Assembly (NCBI GenBank): GCA_900318065.1
Contig: ONIY01000002.1
Location: 1-64,000, forward strand
Reading direction: 5' to 3'
DNA from: an uncultured Prevotellaceae bacterium
GTDB taxonomy: Bacteria > Bacteroidota > Bacteroidia > Bacteroidales > Muribaculaceae
Length of the DNA stretch: 64,000 nt
Shown here: positions 54,066 to 63,037 of the stretch, piece by piece
How the letters are laid out: each line of letters starts with the position of its first letter
Position numbering within the stretch: position 1 is the first letter of the stretch
The notes under the pieces: generated by a model
What the model was told of the DNA's origin: nothing
Databases searched by the model: none
The model's input: only the letters and a program-made list of their open reading frames with translations
Position numbers and translations under genes: made by a program

Positions 54066-54260
54066 TCTGTTTTGTTATGGTCGTGGATCGGAGGTCGGGA
54101 ATGGGGGATCGGGGATTGTGGGTCGAGCAATCGAGCAGTCGAGCAATCGAACAATCGAACAATCGAACAATCGAACAATCGATAGAAACCGATCCTCTAT
54201 CCTCTATCCTCTATCCTCTATCCTCTATCCCCGATCCCCATCCTCCATCCCCCACAAAAT
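54066..54260. repeat. Octamer and heptamer tandem repeats upstream of rpoN
   Basis: Blocks in order: GGGGATC-type 7-mers, TCGAGCAA/TCGAACAA 8-mers (about eight copies near 54118-54180) and TCCTCTA 7-mers (54190-54235). This is the whole rpoN upstream region, with no visible promoter in between. Confidence 0.75.
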
Positions 54261-54339
54261 TACTACTTAATTTTATTATAACAAAAAACTTTCCACTATA
54301 AATGAGAAAAACAGTAAGAAAGCGGCTTGGCGTGGCGGT

Positions 54340-55428
54340 TTAGTTCTGGATTGTTGCCACGATATACTCCGAGCGGGTGCCTATGCGGTACTTGCCGCCC
54401 CAGATGCCTAGTCCCGACGACACATAGTACTGTGTGTCGCCTTTCTTGCAGTAGCCCCATGCGTTCTCATACATCTTGTGAACCATCAGGCTCATGGGCC
54501 ACACCTGGCCCTCGTGGGTGTGTCCGCTCAGCTGGAAGTCGATGCCTGCCTGCTGAGCCTCCTCGAGGTGGTAGGGCTGGTGGTCGAGAAGGATGGTGAA
54601 CTTGCCCTTGTCGACGCCCGCAATGAGTTGCTTCACGCTCTTGCGCTTGAAATTGGAGCGGTCGTCACGCCCGGCTATCACCAGGTCGCCCAGGGTGACA
54701 GTGCTGTCGCGCAGCAGGGTGATGCCCGCCTGCTTGTAAAAGTCGAGCGACTTGTCAATGCCTGTGATGTACTCGTGGTTGCCCAGGCAAGCCACCACCG
54801 GCGCGTTGAACTGGCGGAAGTCGGCAGCCATGTCTTCCTCAAGCAGGGGCCTCACATAGCCGTCGATGATATCGCCCGCCACGAGAATCAGGTCGGGCTT
54901 CTCGGCGTTGATCATTTTCACCCAGCGTTGCCACTCTGCCTTGCGGTTGTGGTAGCCCAGGTGCAGGTCGCTGAGCATCACCACCTTCACTGGCGACTGC
55001 AGCTGCTTGCCGGTGTGGATGGTGAGGGGTTCGCGCACCTTGTTGTGGTAGTGGATGTTGCCATAGATGAGCAGTCCTGCCACCAGGGCGGTGATAGTGC
55101 CTGCAGTCCACGCGTTGCTGTGTAGCCACTCCCGGGGCACGAGGTGCACAAGCCTGCCCAGGTCGAGTACCAGGAAGGCGATGAGCAGGTACAGGAACAC
55201 GATGAGCCACGAGGTGCTGATGTCGTAGGTCGCCGAGGCGAGCCACAGCGGCATGCGGTCAAATGCGCCAAAGATGCCGGTGAACATCATCACCAGTGCT
55301 GCTGCCATGAGGACTACCACAGTCCACTTGCCCCAAGTGGGCAAGGGCAGCACTTGATAAACGTGCCACAGCACATAAACATTGGCGGCAAGCGCAACGA
55401 GCAATACTATGATAAAACCTATTTTCAT
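54340..55428 (-). CDS. Membrane-anchored metallophosphoesterase (second copy)
   Basis: 362 aa. Four N-terminal membrane segments, then a calcineurin-like domain: SDLHLG, AGDIIDG, CLGNHEYITG, LDHQPYHLEEA and SGHTHEGQVWP. Same design as the 418-aa protein at 20435-21691 but clearly diverged. It resembles YkuE-like lipid phosphoesterases; substrate unknown. A minus-strand TAATTTTG -7 motif lies at 55454-55461. Confidence 0.87.
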   Translation of the reverse strand: MKIGFIIVLLVALAANVYVLWHVYQVLPLPTWGKWTVVVLMAAALVMMFTGIFGAFDRMPLWLASATYDISTSWLIVFLYLLIAFLVLDLGRLVHLVPREWLHSNAWTAGTITALVAGLLIYGNIHYHNKVREPLTIHTGKQLQSPVKVVMLSDLHLGYHNRKAEWQRWVKMINAEKPDLILVAGDIIDGYVRPLLEEDMAADFRQFNAPVVACLGNHEYITGIDKSLDFYKQAGITLLRDSTVTLGDLVIAGRDDRSNFKRKSVKQLIAGVDKGKFTILLDHQPYHLEEAQQAGIDFQLSGHTHEGQVWPMSLMVHKMYENAWGYCKKGDTQYYVSSGLGIWGGKYRIGTRSEYIVATIQN

Positions 55429-55536
55429 GTCTATAATATATTCGTTTTGTGTGCAAAATTAGTCATTTTAATTTTTATTCACGTCAGGATATCGGTTTTT
55501 TCAATTTAATTCATTATTTTTGTCAAAATTTTTTTA

Positions 55537-56145
55537 ATGACTATGGCAAAATACAATTTACTGTTTTCAGCGATAATTATGCTTATGGCAAGTTTTTCAA
55601 TCAATGCCGAGGTTCTTCCTGCTCCGCAAACCACTGGTGGCAAGCCACTTATGCAAGTGATGAGCGAGCGCAAGTCGAGCCGTGACTATAAGGAGAACCA
55701 GACGGTCACTAAGCAGGACCTGAGCAACATGCTATGGGCGGCGTGGGGAATAACTCACGATGGCAAGCGCACCGTGGCTACCGCGATGAACCGCCAGGAA
55801 CTGGTGCTTTATGTGGTAACACCCACCGAGGTGAGCCGCTATAACCCCGAGGCCAACACCCTCACCGTGGTCAACACTGGCGACTTCCGCAAGCTCTCTA
55901 CCATGCAGGACTTTGCAGCCGTTGCGCCCATCAACATTGTGATGGTGGTCGACACCAGCAAGCAGGAGCGCCCCGAGTTCCAGGGCTACACCGCTGGCGC
56001 TGCATCACAAAATATCTACCTCTATTGCGCACAAGCAGGTCTTAAGAGCGTTGTGCGTGCTGGCTTCGACCGCGAGAAGTTGCCACAGGCTCTGAAACTG
56101 GGCGCCAACGAGCGCATCCTCTTTGTGCAGACGGTGGGTAAATAA
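55537..56145 (+). CDS. Exported nitroreductase-like protein
   Basis: 202 aa. Residues 1-24 form a signal peptide (ending SINA), unusual for a flavoprotein family that is mostly cytoplasmic. The nitroreductase pattern follows: VMSERKSSRDYKEN, LSNMLWAAWGITHDGKRTVA, the AAGAASQNIYLYCAQAGLKS helix, and LKLGANERILFVQTVG. FMN binding and substrate are not shown. A TATTTTTG -7 motif lies at 55515-55522. The next gene follows after 17 bp. Confidence 0.8.
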   Translation: MTMAKYNLLFSAIIMLMASFSINAEVLPAPQTTGGKPLMQVMSERKSSRDYKENQTVTKQDLSNMLWAAWGITHDGKRTVATAMNRQELVLYVVTPTEVSRYNPEANTLTVVNTGDFRKLSTMQDFAAVAPINIVMVVDTSKQERPEFQGYTAGAASQNIYLYCAQAGLKSVVRAGFDREKLPQALKLGANERILFVQTVGK

Positions 56146-56162
56146 AGTGTTGAGACTAAGTC

Positions 56163-56927
56163 ATGTATCCTAAAAAATACATCTTCATTGTTGCGATGGC
56201 TCTTGCTGTTGCGGCAGTGGTTATGCACTCTTGCAAGAAGGAGAAGCAATATCGCGACTACTTCGACAAGAGCCAGCTCAAGTATATCGAGAAACTGGGC
56301 AACAAGCCCAAGCTTGCCGACAAGCATCTCGAGGCCGACACTTCGTGGGTCGACAAGAACGGGTTGCACCGCCTCGACGTGACGCCGCTGCCTGGTGCCT
56401 ACGAGGACCTCTTTGTGGACTATAACGACGTGCAGATTCCTCATGCCAAGAAGAATGGCATCGAGTCCATCGACAATTTCCATGATGCCTATCACCTGCG
56501 GCAACCGCTGGTGAAAATCGCCACCTGCGAGGCCTATTATCTCGACTCGCTCACTCACTCCATGCCCTACCTCGTGCCCAAGGCAGCACTGGTGCTCGAG
56601 GAGATAGGGTGCGCGTTTGCCGACTCGGTGAAGGCGCATGGTGGCAGTCCCTATCGCATTGTGGTGACCAGCTGCACGCGTTCGCAATACACTGTGGGCA
56701 AGCTTGTTAAGGTTAACCGTAACGCCTCGGCGCGCTCGTGCCACATGTTTGGCACCACGTTCGACCTCAGCTGGATGCATTTTGAACCCTACAACAACGA
56801 CTATCTCATTAGCCCCGAGGACCTGAAGGCAATCCTGGGACATGTGCTGCTCGACTTCAAGAACAAGAAGCGCTGCACTGTGCTCTACGAGAGATGGCAG
56901 TGCTGCTTCCACATGACAGTGATTTAG
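56163..56927 (+). CDS. DUF5715/M15-like lipoprotein
   Basis: 254 aa. A hydrophobic start with a possible lipobox VMHSC (Cys24). The C-terminal half has the pattern of D-Ala-D-Ala peptidase-like proteins: RIVVTSCTRSQYTVGKLVKV, then SARSCHMFGTTFDLSW, the SxxHxxGxxxD zinc-site layout, and LLDFKNKKRCTVLYE. It may trim peptidoglycan in the periplasm. It follows the nitroreductase-like gene and may be co-transcribed with it. Confidence 0.72.
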   Translation: MYPKKYIFIVAMALAVAAVVMHSCKKEKQYRDYFDKSQLKYIEKLGNKPKLADKHLEADTSWVDKNGLHRLDVTPLPGAYEDLFVDYNDVQIPHAKKNGIESIDNFHDAYHLRQPLVKIATCEAYYLDSLTHSMPYLVPKAALVLEEIGCAFADSVKAHGGSPYRIVVTSCTRSQYTVGKLVKVNRNASARSCHMFGTTFDLSWMHFEPYNNDYLISPEDLKAILGHVLLDFKNKKRCTVLYERWQCCFHMTVI

Positions 56928-56972
56928 AAAAGTAACTTACATCCATCTAACATATTCAATATCAAAACAATA

Positions 56973-57710
56973 ATGAATGAACAAAATGCTCTTGCCAACT
57001 ATCTGAAATATACTGGCAAAAAATCTTTCAACTTCACAACCGCTCTCGTCGACATGGACGGAGTGCTCTTCGACTCAATGAAGAATCACACCCGCGCCTG
57101 GGTGAAACTGATGAAGAAGAACGGCATCAAGTGCACGCGCGATGAGTTCTACATGTATGAGGGAATGACTGGACGTGACATCATCAAGATGAAGTTCAAG
57201 AACGGAGCCGGCAAGAATGTGACCGACGACGAGGCGCAGGCGCTCTACAAGGTGAAGACACGCTATTTCACCGAGCTTGGCGACGTGGAGACGGTGGAAG
57301 GGACTCTCGCTGTGCTGCAGGCGCTGAAACAGGCAGGCATCAAGTGTGTGCTGGTGACTGGTTCGGGCACGCAGTCGATGCTGGAGCGCATTGATACCGA
57401 CTACCCCGACATCTTCGACGAGCAACGCGTTACTGCTGCCGATGTGAAGCGCGGCAAGCCCAACCCCGAGCCCTATCTCAAGGCGATGGCTAAGGTGGGC
57501 GTGCAGCCCAACGAATGTGTTGTCCTTGAGAATGCCCCTCTGGGCGTTCAGGCTGGGCACACGGCAGGATGCTTCACCGTGGGCGTGACCACGGGTCCTA
57601 TTCCTGAGAAGGATATGTACAAGGCTGGAGCCGATGTGGTCTACAAAGACATGGCATCGCTGCTCGAGGCACTGCCAGCCCTGCAAGAGGCGTTTAAGCA
57701 GCAACAATGA
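56973..57710 (+). CDS. HAD hydrolase, beta-phosphoglucomutase-like
   Basis: 245 aa. Motif I VDMDGVLFDSMKNH (nucleophile Asp and acid/base Asp), motif II VLVTGSGTQSM, motif III with KRGKPNPEPYL, motif IV VLENAPLGVQAGHTAG. A helical cap follows motif I. The subfamily handles sugar phosphates. 13 bp before aroB, so the two are co-transcribed. Substrate unknown. Confidence 0.88.
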   Translation: MNEQNALANYLKYTGKKSFNFTTALVDMDGVLFDSMKNHTRAWVKLMKKNGIKCTRDEFYMYEGMTGRDIIKMKFKNGAGKNVTDDEAQALYKVKTRYFTELGDVETVEGTLAVLQALKQAGIKCVLVTGSGTQSMLERIDTDYPDIFDEQRVTAADVKRGKPNPEPYLKAMAKVGVQPNECVVLENAPLGVQAGHTAGCFTVGVTTGPIPEKDMYKAGADVVYKDMASLLEALPALQEAFKQQQ

Positions 57711-57723
57711 CGCTGGTGCAGCA

Positions 57724-58770
57724 ATGTCGCAAGAATTGATTTATACTAACAAAGTAGATGCCACCCTCAAGTCGATTATTGAGGGTGGCAATTACAATCG
57801 TGTGATGGTGCTCGTCGACAGCAACACCAGGCTGGTGGCGCTGCCGCAACTGCCTTGTCTGAGTGATGCCTGGGTCATTGAGTTTCCCGCTGGCGACGAG
57901 AATAAGAGCACTGCCACGCTCGCTGCCGTGTGGCGCGCTATGGAAGACGGCAAGGCTACTCGCCACTCGCTGCTGGTGAACCTGGGTGGGGGAGTGGTGA
58001 CCGACTTGGGCGGTCTCGCCGCTGCCACTTTCAAGCGCGGCATCCATTTCGTCAACGTTCCCACCACACTGCTGGCGGCTGTCGACGCTGCCGTGGGTGG
58101 CAAGACGGGGGTGAATTTCAACGGCCTGAAAAACGAGATAGGGGTGTTTGCGCCTGCTCAGGAGGTGATTGTGAGCACCTGCTTTTTCGCGACTCTGTCG
58201 CGAGAGGAGCTCAAGTCGGGCTTTGCCGAGATGCTCAAGCACGCGATGCTCGACTCGCACGACCATTTCGCGCGGCTGCTGCATTTCGACCTTCATGATA
58301 TTGATTACGACAAGCTGCTCGAACTCTTGCCCGCTTCGTTGCAGGTGAAGCAGCGCATTGTGGAGCAAGACCCCACCGAGGCTGGTCTGCGCAAAGCGCT
58401 CAACCTGGGGCACACCGTGGGCCACGCCTTCGAGAGCAAGGCGATGAGCGACGGCAGACCGGTGCCGCATGGTTATGCTGTGGCATGGGGACTGGTGGCA
58501 GAGGCGGTGCTCTCGCACATGACGCTGGGCTTCCCAAGCAGCGACCTCTACAGCCTCGCCCGCTTTGTGAAGGAGAACTATGGCATGTTTCACTTCACCT
58601 GCGACCATTACGACCAGTTGATCGACCTGATGCGCCACGACAAGAAGAGCCGCGATGGCGAGATAAACTGCACGCTGCTCAAGCAATGTGGCGACCCAAA
58701 GATTGACAACACTATCACAACCCACGACATCAAAGCCGCCCTCGATATCTACCGAGACTTGATGGAATAG
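57724..58770 (+). CDS. aroB: 3-dehydroquinate synthase
   Basis: 348 aa from the ATG at 57724; the frame is open upstream inside the HAD gene. NAD site LVNLGGGVVTDLGGLAAATF, then NVPTTLLAAVDAAVGGKTGV, and zinc ligands in SGFAEMLKHAML, NLGHTVGHAFES and VPHGYAVAWG. It converts DAHP to 3-dehydroquinate in the shikimate pathway. Other aro genes are not in this window. Confidence 0.95.
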   Translation: MSQELIYTNKVDATLKSIIEGGNYNRVMVLVDSNTRLVALPQLPCLSDAWVIEFPAGDENKSTATLAAVWRAMEDGKATRHSLLVNLGGGVVTDLGGLAAATFKRGIHFVNVPTTLLAAVDAAVGGKTGVNFNGLKNEIGVFAPAQEVIVSTCFFATLSREELKSGFAEMLKHAMLDSHDHFARLLHFDLHDIDYDKLLELLPASLQVKQRIVEQDPTEAGLRKALNLGHTVGHAFESKAMSDGRPVPHGYAVAWGLVAEAVLSHMTLGFPSSDLYSLARFVKENYGMFHFTCDHYDQLIDLMRHDKKSRDGEINCTLLKQCGDPKIDNTITTHDIKAALDIYRDLME

Positions 58771-58990
58771 GGGATCGGGGATGGGGGATGGGAGATCGGT
58801 GTCCATCGAATGCTCGAATGCTCGATCGCTCGAAGACTCGACCGCTCGAATGCTCGACCGCTCGAATGCTCGACCGCTCGAATGCTCGACCGCTCGAATG
58901 CTCGACCGCTCGAATGCTCGAATGCTCGAATGCTCGATCGCTCGACTTCCCATCCCCGATCCACTATCCTCGATCCCCCATCCTTGATTC
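58771..58990. repeat. Octamer tandem repeat (CTCGAATG/CTCGACCG)
   Basis: After a short GGGGATC 7-mer block, about 17 octamers fill 58806-58945, mostly alternating CTCGAATG and CTCGACCG. On the other strand these read TCGAGCAT and CGGTCGAG, the same family as at 54118 and 61570. The array runs into ATCCCC-type 7-mers overlapping the 3' end of the MATE gene. Confidence 0.8.
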
Positions 58991-60292
58991 CCGCACGAAG
59001 TGCTTTTGCCAGATGATGGTCTGCACTAGGCTGCGGGTGGTGAGGAATGCGACAAACGCTATCCACAGGGCGTGGTTGCCCAGCGACGCGGGCAGCGAGA
59101 AATAGAGTGCAAAGAACAGGGCGCACGCCGTTGCCACCGCAGCGAGCATGCCGCGTGTGGCAGTGACGCCAATGAACACGCCGTCCCACACAAAGGCTGC
59201 CATGCTCACCAGTGGCACCACCGAGCACCACCAGTGGTAACGCATCGCCTCGGCGACGACTTCGCCCTCATTGGTGAACAGCGAAAAGATGCTGTGGGGA
59301 AACACCGAGTAGGCGATGACAAACACCATGGTGAGCGACGTGCTCCACACGAAGAGCCAGCGCACGCAGCGATGCATGAGACGATAGTTGCGCGCACCGT
59401 AATATTTTCCTGCCACAGCCTCGCCGGCAAAGGCGATGCCGTCCATGAAGTAGCTGTAGAGGTGGAACAGCTGCTGCATCAGGGTGTTAACAGCCAGCAC
59501 GATGTCGCCACCCATGGCGCCAGCACGAATGAAGAAGAGATTCACCGCCAGCATGAACACGCAGCGCACGAAGATGTCGCTGCTCACCTTGAAGAAGCGG
59601 CCACTACCCTTGAAGTTGAAGGCACTGGCAAGGTGCAACTCGCGCACGATAGTGGCAAAGCGATGGCGCACGCGCCAGCAGGCGTAGGCCACGCCCACCC
59701 ACACCGCCGTGAGAGTGCCCACGGCAATGCCCTTGAAGCCCATGTCGAGCACATAGACCGCCACCAGGCTCACCACCACGTTGAGCACGTTCACGCCTAT
59801 GGAGATGAGCATAGGGCTGCGAGAGTCCTGCATGCCCAGCAGCCACCCTTTTATCGACATCGTCACGAGTACGGCGGGAGCGCCCCACACCACTATGCCA
59901 AAGTAGGTACCCGCGAGGGCAGCCACCTCGTCGCCTGGTGCCATTATCCACAGCAGCAGCCACTTGATGGGTGCTTGAAGCAGCACGATTACGGCACCGG
60001 CTATCAACGCAATGGCACACGAGCGCTGCAGCGTGTCGACCTGAGCGCTGTGCACGCCACTGCCATAGGCCTGTGCCGTGAGCCCCGACGTGCCCATGCG
60101 CAGGAACCCCAGGTTCCAGTACAGCACGTTCATCATCATCGCGCCCACTGCCACTGCGCCTATATACTGCGGCGCACCCAGGTGGCCAGCGATGCCCGTA
60201 TCGAGCAGTCCCAGCAGCGGCTCGGCAATGTTGGCAATTATCGCCGGCAGCGATATCGCAATGATTTCTCTATTTATCTTTGATAGTCTCAT
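58964..60292 (-). CDS. MATE family efflux transporter
   Basis: 442 aa with twelve predicted helices. It starts INREIIAISLPAIIANIAEP and has LLDTGIAGHLGAPQYIGAVA, typical of the DinF-like branch. It exports drugs or metabolites against a cation gradient. The last residues (SRMGDRG) are encoded by the adjoining GGGGATC-type repeat, so the C-terminus depends on repeat length. Convergent with aroB. Confidence 0.9.
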   Translation of the reverse strand: MRLSKINREIIAISLPAIIANIAEPLLGLLDTGIAGHLGAPQYIGAVAVGAMMMNVLYWNLGFLRMGTSGLTAQAYGSGVHSAQVDTLQRSCAIALIAGAVIVLLQAPIKWLLLWIMAPGDEVAALAGTYFGIVVWGAPAVLVTMSIKGWLLGMQDSRSPMLISIGVNVLNVVVSLVAVYVLDMGFKGIAVGTLTAVWVGVAYACWRVRHRFATIVRELHLASAFNFKGSGRFFKVSSDIFVRCVFMLAVNLFFIRAGAMGGDIVLAVNTLMQQLFHLYSYFMDGIAFAGEAVAGKYYGARNYRLMHRCVRWLFVWSTSLTMVFVIAYSVFPHSIFSLFTNEGEVVAEAMRYHWWCSVVPLVSMAAFVWDGVFIGVTATRGMLAAVATACALFFALYFSLPASLGNHALWIAFVAFLTTRSLVQTIIWQKHFVRESRMGDRG

Positions 60293-60661
60293 GTTAGGTG
60301 AATCGGGGATCGGGGATCGAGGATCGGCGCTGCAAAGGTAGTAAAAAGTTTTCAGTTGTCAGTTTTCGGCTTTTAGTAAAATAGTTGAATAGTAGAGTAG
60401 TTTTTAGTTTAAAGATTGTTGAGTCTTAGAGTCTCTTCTCTGTCTTCCATAAACCATAAACTACAAACCATAAACAAAACTTGTCTTCCATAAACCATAA
60501 ACCAATAAACCTATCCCCTATCCCCTATCCCCTATCCTCGATCCCCCATCCCCCATCCCCCATCCCCCATCCCCGAATAGTTAAACTTGCTTAATAGCTT
60601 TGGGTGGTGTGGGTTTAGTTATTAACTTTGCAAGCAGTAATAACAAAAAATGGTAACTATT
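60293..60661. repeat. Repeat-filled 369-bp intergenic region
   Basis: No gene. In order: GGGGATC 7-mers (60301-60325), CAGTTGT-type 7-mers (about 60345-60375), ACCATAA 7-mers (60448-60510) and CCCTATC/CCCCATC 7-mers (60510-60575). A TAACTTTG -7 motif for the next gene is at 60623-60630. Confidence 0.7.
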
Positions 60662-61510
60662 ATGAAGTACATCAAATATCTGGCTATTGCCATGGTGCTG
60701 GTTGCGATGGTGGCTTGTGGTGACGATGAGCCACAGAGCACCTATCAGCGTGATTTCAACATGATTTACCCCGTGCTGCCCGCTGGGCACAAGTCTATCA
60801 GCAAGATAGAGCGCAAGTACGACCGTGGCAATACGACCGTGGCAACCGCCAGCTACGACGGCGACTACCTCAAGAGCATCAATGTGGTGAACCGCGACGT
60901 CGATGGCAGCCTGCTCAACGAGGAGACTATCACCATCGACTACAAGAATGGCGCAATCATCTGCGACAAGAAAATCCAAGATGTGACCTATGCCTTCGAG
61001 GTTAACAGCTACGGCGCTTTCACCAAGTTCAGCAATGTGTCGACGGGTCGCACCTCGTCGGCGATGACCTACGACGGCTCGGGACACCTCGAGATAGCAC
61101 AGGTGGTAACTCCCACCACCACTGGTACCACAGTGGTGAACTGGATGGACGGAAACCTCACGCAGTGGGTGAGCCGCGACGTCAACAAACTCGACAGCGT
61201 GGTATATGAGTATGGCACTAACGCTATCCCCAACAAGGGCAACATCGATGTGGCTGGCAACGAGTCGTTCACCTTCACCACCTTTGTGTGCGCGATTATG
61301 CGCAACGCGGGCCTCTTTGGCACCACCAGCGCCAAACTCCCCACGGTAATCAAGAAGGGCTATGACTACTCTGCTGTCGACGCTTCTAATCCTGATGCCG
61401 TAGAACTCAAGCGCTACAACATCACCTACACCCTCGACGCACAGGGCTACGTGACAAGCTACACCACCAACGAGACACCACGATACACGGTTACCTACAC
61501 CTATAGGTAA
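60662..61510 (+). CDS. DUF4595-like lipoprotein
   Basis: 282 aa from the ATG at 60662, four codons inside the longest frame because it starts the signal peptide. Lipobox MVAC with lipid Cys19. The body is repetitive beta structure (KIERKYDRGNTTVATASYDG, YTLDAQGYVTSYTTNETPRY) like the YD/RHS-like strands of Bacteroidales DUF4595 proteins. Probably outer-membrane anchored; function unknown. Stand-alone gene between two repeat regions. Confidence 0.7.
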   Translation: MKYIKYLAIAMVLVAMVACGDDEPQSTYQRDFNMIYPVLPAGHKSISKIERKYDRGNTTVATASYDGDYLKSINVVNRDVDGSLLNEETITIDYKNGAIICDKKIQDVTYAFEVNSYGAFTKFSNVSTGRTSSAMTYDGSGHLEIAQVVTPTTTGTTVVNWMDGNLTQWVSRDVNKLDSVVYEYGTNAIPNKGNIDVAGNESFTFTTFVCAIMRNAGLFGTTSAKLPTVIKKGYDYSAVDASNPDAVELKRYNITYTLDAQGYVTSYTTNETPRYTVTYTYR

Positions 61511-61511
61511 G

Positions 61512-61747
61512 GGTTAAGTCATAAGTCATAAGTGTTAAGTGTTAAGTGTTAAGTGTTAAGTGTTAAGTATTCGAGCGATCGAGCAGTCGAGTATTCGAGT
61601 ATTCGAGCAGTCGAGCGATCGAGCAGTCGAGCAGTCGAGCAGTCGAGGGACTACTACCGTCTATCGTTCCACGTTCTTCGTTCCACGTTCCACGTGCCGC
61701 AGGCGCAACTTAACACTTAACACTTAACACTTAACACTTATAACTTA
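61512..61747. repeat. Inverted heptamer arrays flanking an octamer array
   Basis: TAAGTGT 7-mers (61530-61568), then TCGAGCAG-type 8-mers (61570-61648), then AACACTT 7-mers (61709-61737), the reverse complement of the first block. The two heptamer arrays could pair into a long hairpin. The right array overlaps the 3' end of the 396-aa gene region. Confidence 0.75.
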
Positions 61748-62935
61748 ATCCCCCACTGCTTTAGGCAAGGTGATAAGTTCCGGGGCGAGATCTATGCGAT
61801 AGGTCTCGCCTCGTTTGCCTGTAATGCAGTAGTGATCAGCGAGTTTATTGTTTAAGATGCACGACTTGAAGCAGCGGTTAATCTTGGAGATGTACTCGTT
61901 GAGAGTGTTGCTCATGGGGTCGAGCAGGTTGTCGATGCTTTCCTTGGTCTTCTCCTCGCTGCGGCCAGGCTTGACAACGGAGTAGATGCTCTCCAGGTCG
62001 GCGCGGTGCCCGGCGATGTCGCGTAGTGCGATGCCCTCGGGGTGCTTGAGGAAAAGGATGTAGATGGTGCGGCACATGGCAGGCATCTTCACCTCCACCT
62101 CGTTATAGTTGGGCAGCACTATCTTGAGGTCGTTATTCACCACGAGCTTGCTCAGCTGGTCCTTTTGCCCGAGCACTATCTTTCCCTCAAGCATTGTGTT
62201 CAGCAGTTGCGTGGGGTCGTCATGATAAGTTGTCACATATTCTAAGATCTTTGCCTGAATGTCTCTCAATGCCTGCTCTTTCTGTTGCTCGATGGTGAGG
62301 ATTTCCTGTTCTTCCTCTTGCTCTTCCTTGTCTATGGCGGGAAGTGATGGGCTGCTCTTTTCTACTGAGAATTTCAGGCTGTTACTGAGGTCGGCCTCTT
62401 CAAAAAAATCGATATATTGTTCAAGACTCTCCTTATTAAGGCGGCGACAGGCTCTGGCCTCACTTACTGGCTTAGGAATATCCTCGCCGGGGAATTCTTC
62501 GTAGTCATAACAATTATTAATACCGCTGGCAGCAAACACTTCTAATTCATCGGGGTTTTCCTCATGAATGTTTATCTTGGCGGTGAGCACCTGGTCGCCC
62601 TCGTCGGTGCCTACCACATCAATAGCACTCTCGGCAAATCGCACGATGTCGCTAAAGGAATCGGTATTGAGATCCATTCGCACCACCGCATCCTTGCCGG
62701 CGTTGCCCACATTGAATCGTCGAGACATGAGAGTAGTGCCCGTGTCCATCATCATGTCATGGGGCGCTTCTTTAAACTCAATTTTAAATCCTGTGATTTT
62801 TTCCAGTAAGTGCAGCAGTCGTGGCGAAAGTCGGTTGAACTCCGCATTACTTTTTCTCGATGGTGTGAACACATAAATCACACCATAGCGCAAGTTTTTC
62901 TTAAGTCGTGAGAAATAATCAGTAAAGAGCATCAT
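61745..62935 (-). CDS. Unrecognised 396-aa protein next to a VWA gene
   Basis: 396 aa from the first of two adjacent ATGs at 62935; a longer open frame runs through a hairpin and is rejected. No signal peptide or membrane segment. The N-terminal part (about 1-170) is mixed alpha/beta, followed by an acidic linker (DKEEQEEEQEILT near 200). The C-terminal ~130 residues read like a winged-helix unit: FLKHPEGIALRDIAGHRADL, then LLDPMSNTLNEYISKINRC. I recall this C-terminal pattern in other Bacteroidales hypothetical proteins. It follows a VWA gene on the same strand with a terminator-like hairpin in between. Confidence 0.65.
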   Translation of the reverse strand: MMLFTDYFSRLKKNLRYGVIYVFTPSRKSNAEFNRLSPRLLHLLEKITGFKIEFKEAPHDMMMDTGTTLMSRRFNVGNAGKDAVVRMDLNTDSFSDIVRFAESAIDVVGTDEGDQVLTAKINIHEENPDELEVFAASGINNCYDYEEFPGEDIPKPVSEARACRRLNKESLEQYIDFFEEADLSNSLKFSVEKSSPSLPAIDKEEQEEEQEILTIEQQKEQALRDIQAKILEYVTTYHDDPTQLLNTMLEGKIVLGQKDQLSKLVVNNDLKIVLPNYNEVEVKMPAMCRTIYILFLKHPEGIALRDIAGHRADLESIYSVVKPGRSEEKTKESIDNLLDPMSNTLNEYISKINRCFKSCILNNKLADHYCITGKRGETYRIDLAPELITLPKAVGD

Positions 62936-62990
62936 AGTGGTGAAGTTTTTTGCAATAGTGTAATGGTATAATGTTTCGTATAATGCAAAA

Positions 62991-63022
62991 AGTGTGCCAT
63001 GATTTTGCATGGCACACTCTGG
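62991..63022 (-). terminator. Hairpin between the VWA and 396-aa genes
   Basis: AGTGTGCCATG (62991-63001) and its perfect complement (63008-63018) with a 6-nt loop; on the minus strand it is followed by TTTTGC. It may terminate or attenuate transcription coming from the VWA gene. Confidence 0.65.
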
Positions 63023-63037
63023 CAAGGATTCACCCAA

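Noticed and set aside
54066..54162. A 34-residue N-terminal extension of RpoN
   Set aside because: Those codons are encoded by tandem repeats; the ATG at 54060 gives the standard sigma-54 N-terminus.
62936..63037. N-terminal extension of the 396-aa protein
   Set aside because: It would translate through a perfect terminator-like hairpin and starts 1 bp from the VWA stop; the two ATGs at 62930-62935 are more likely.
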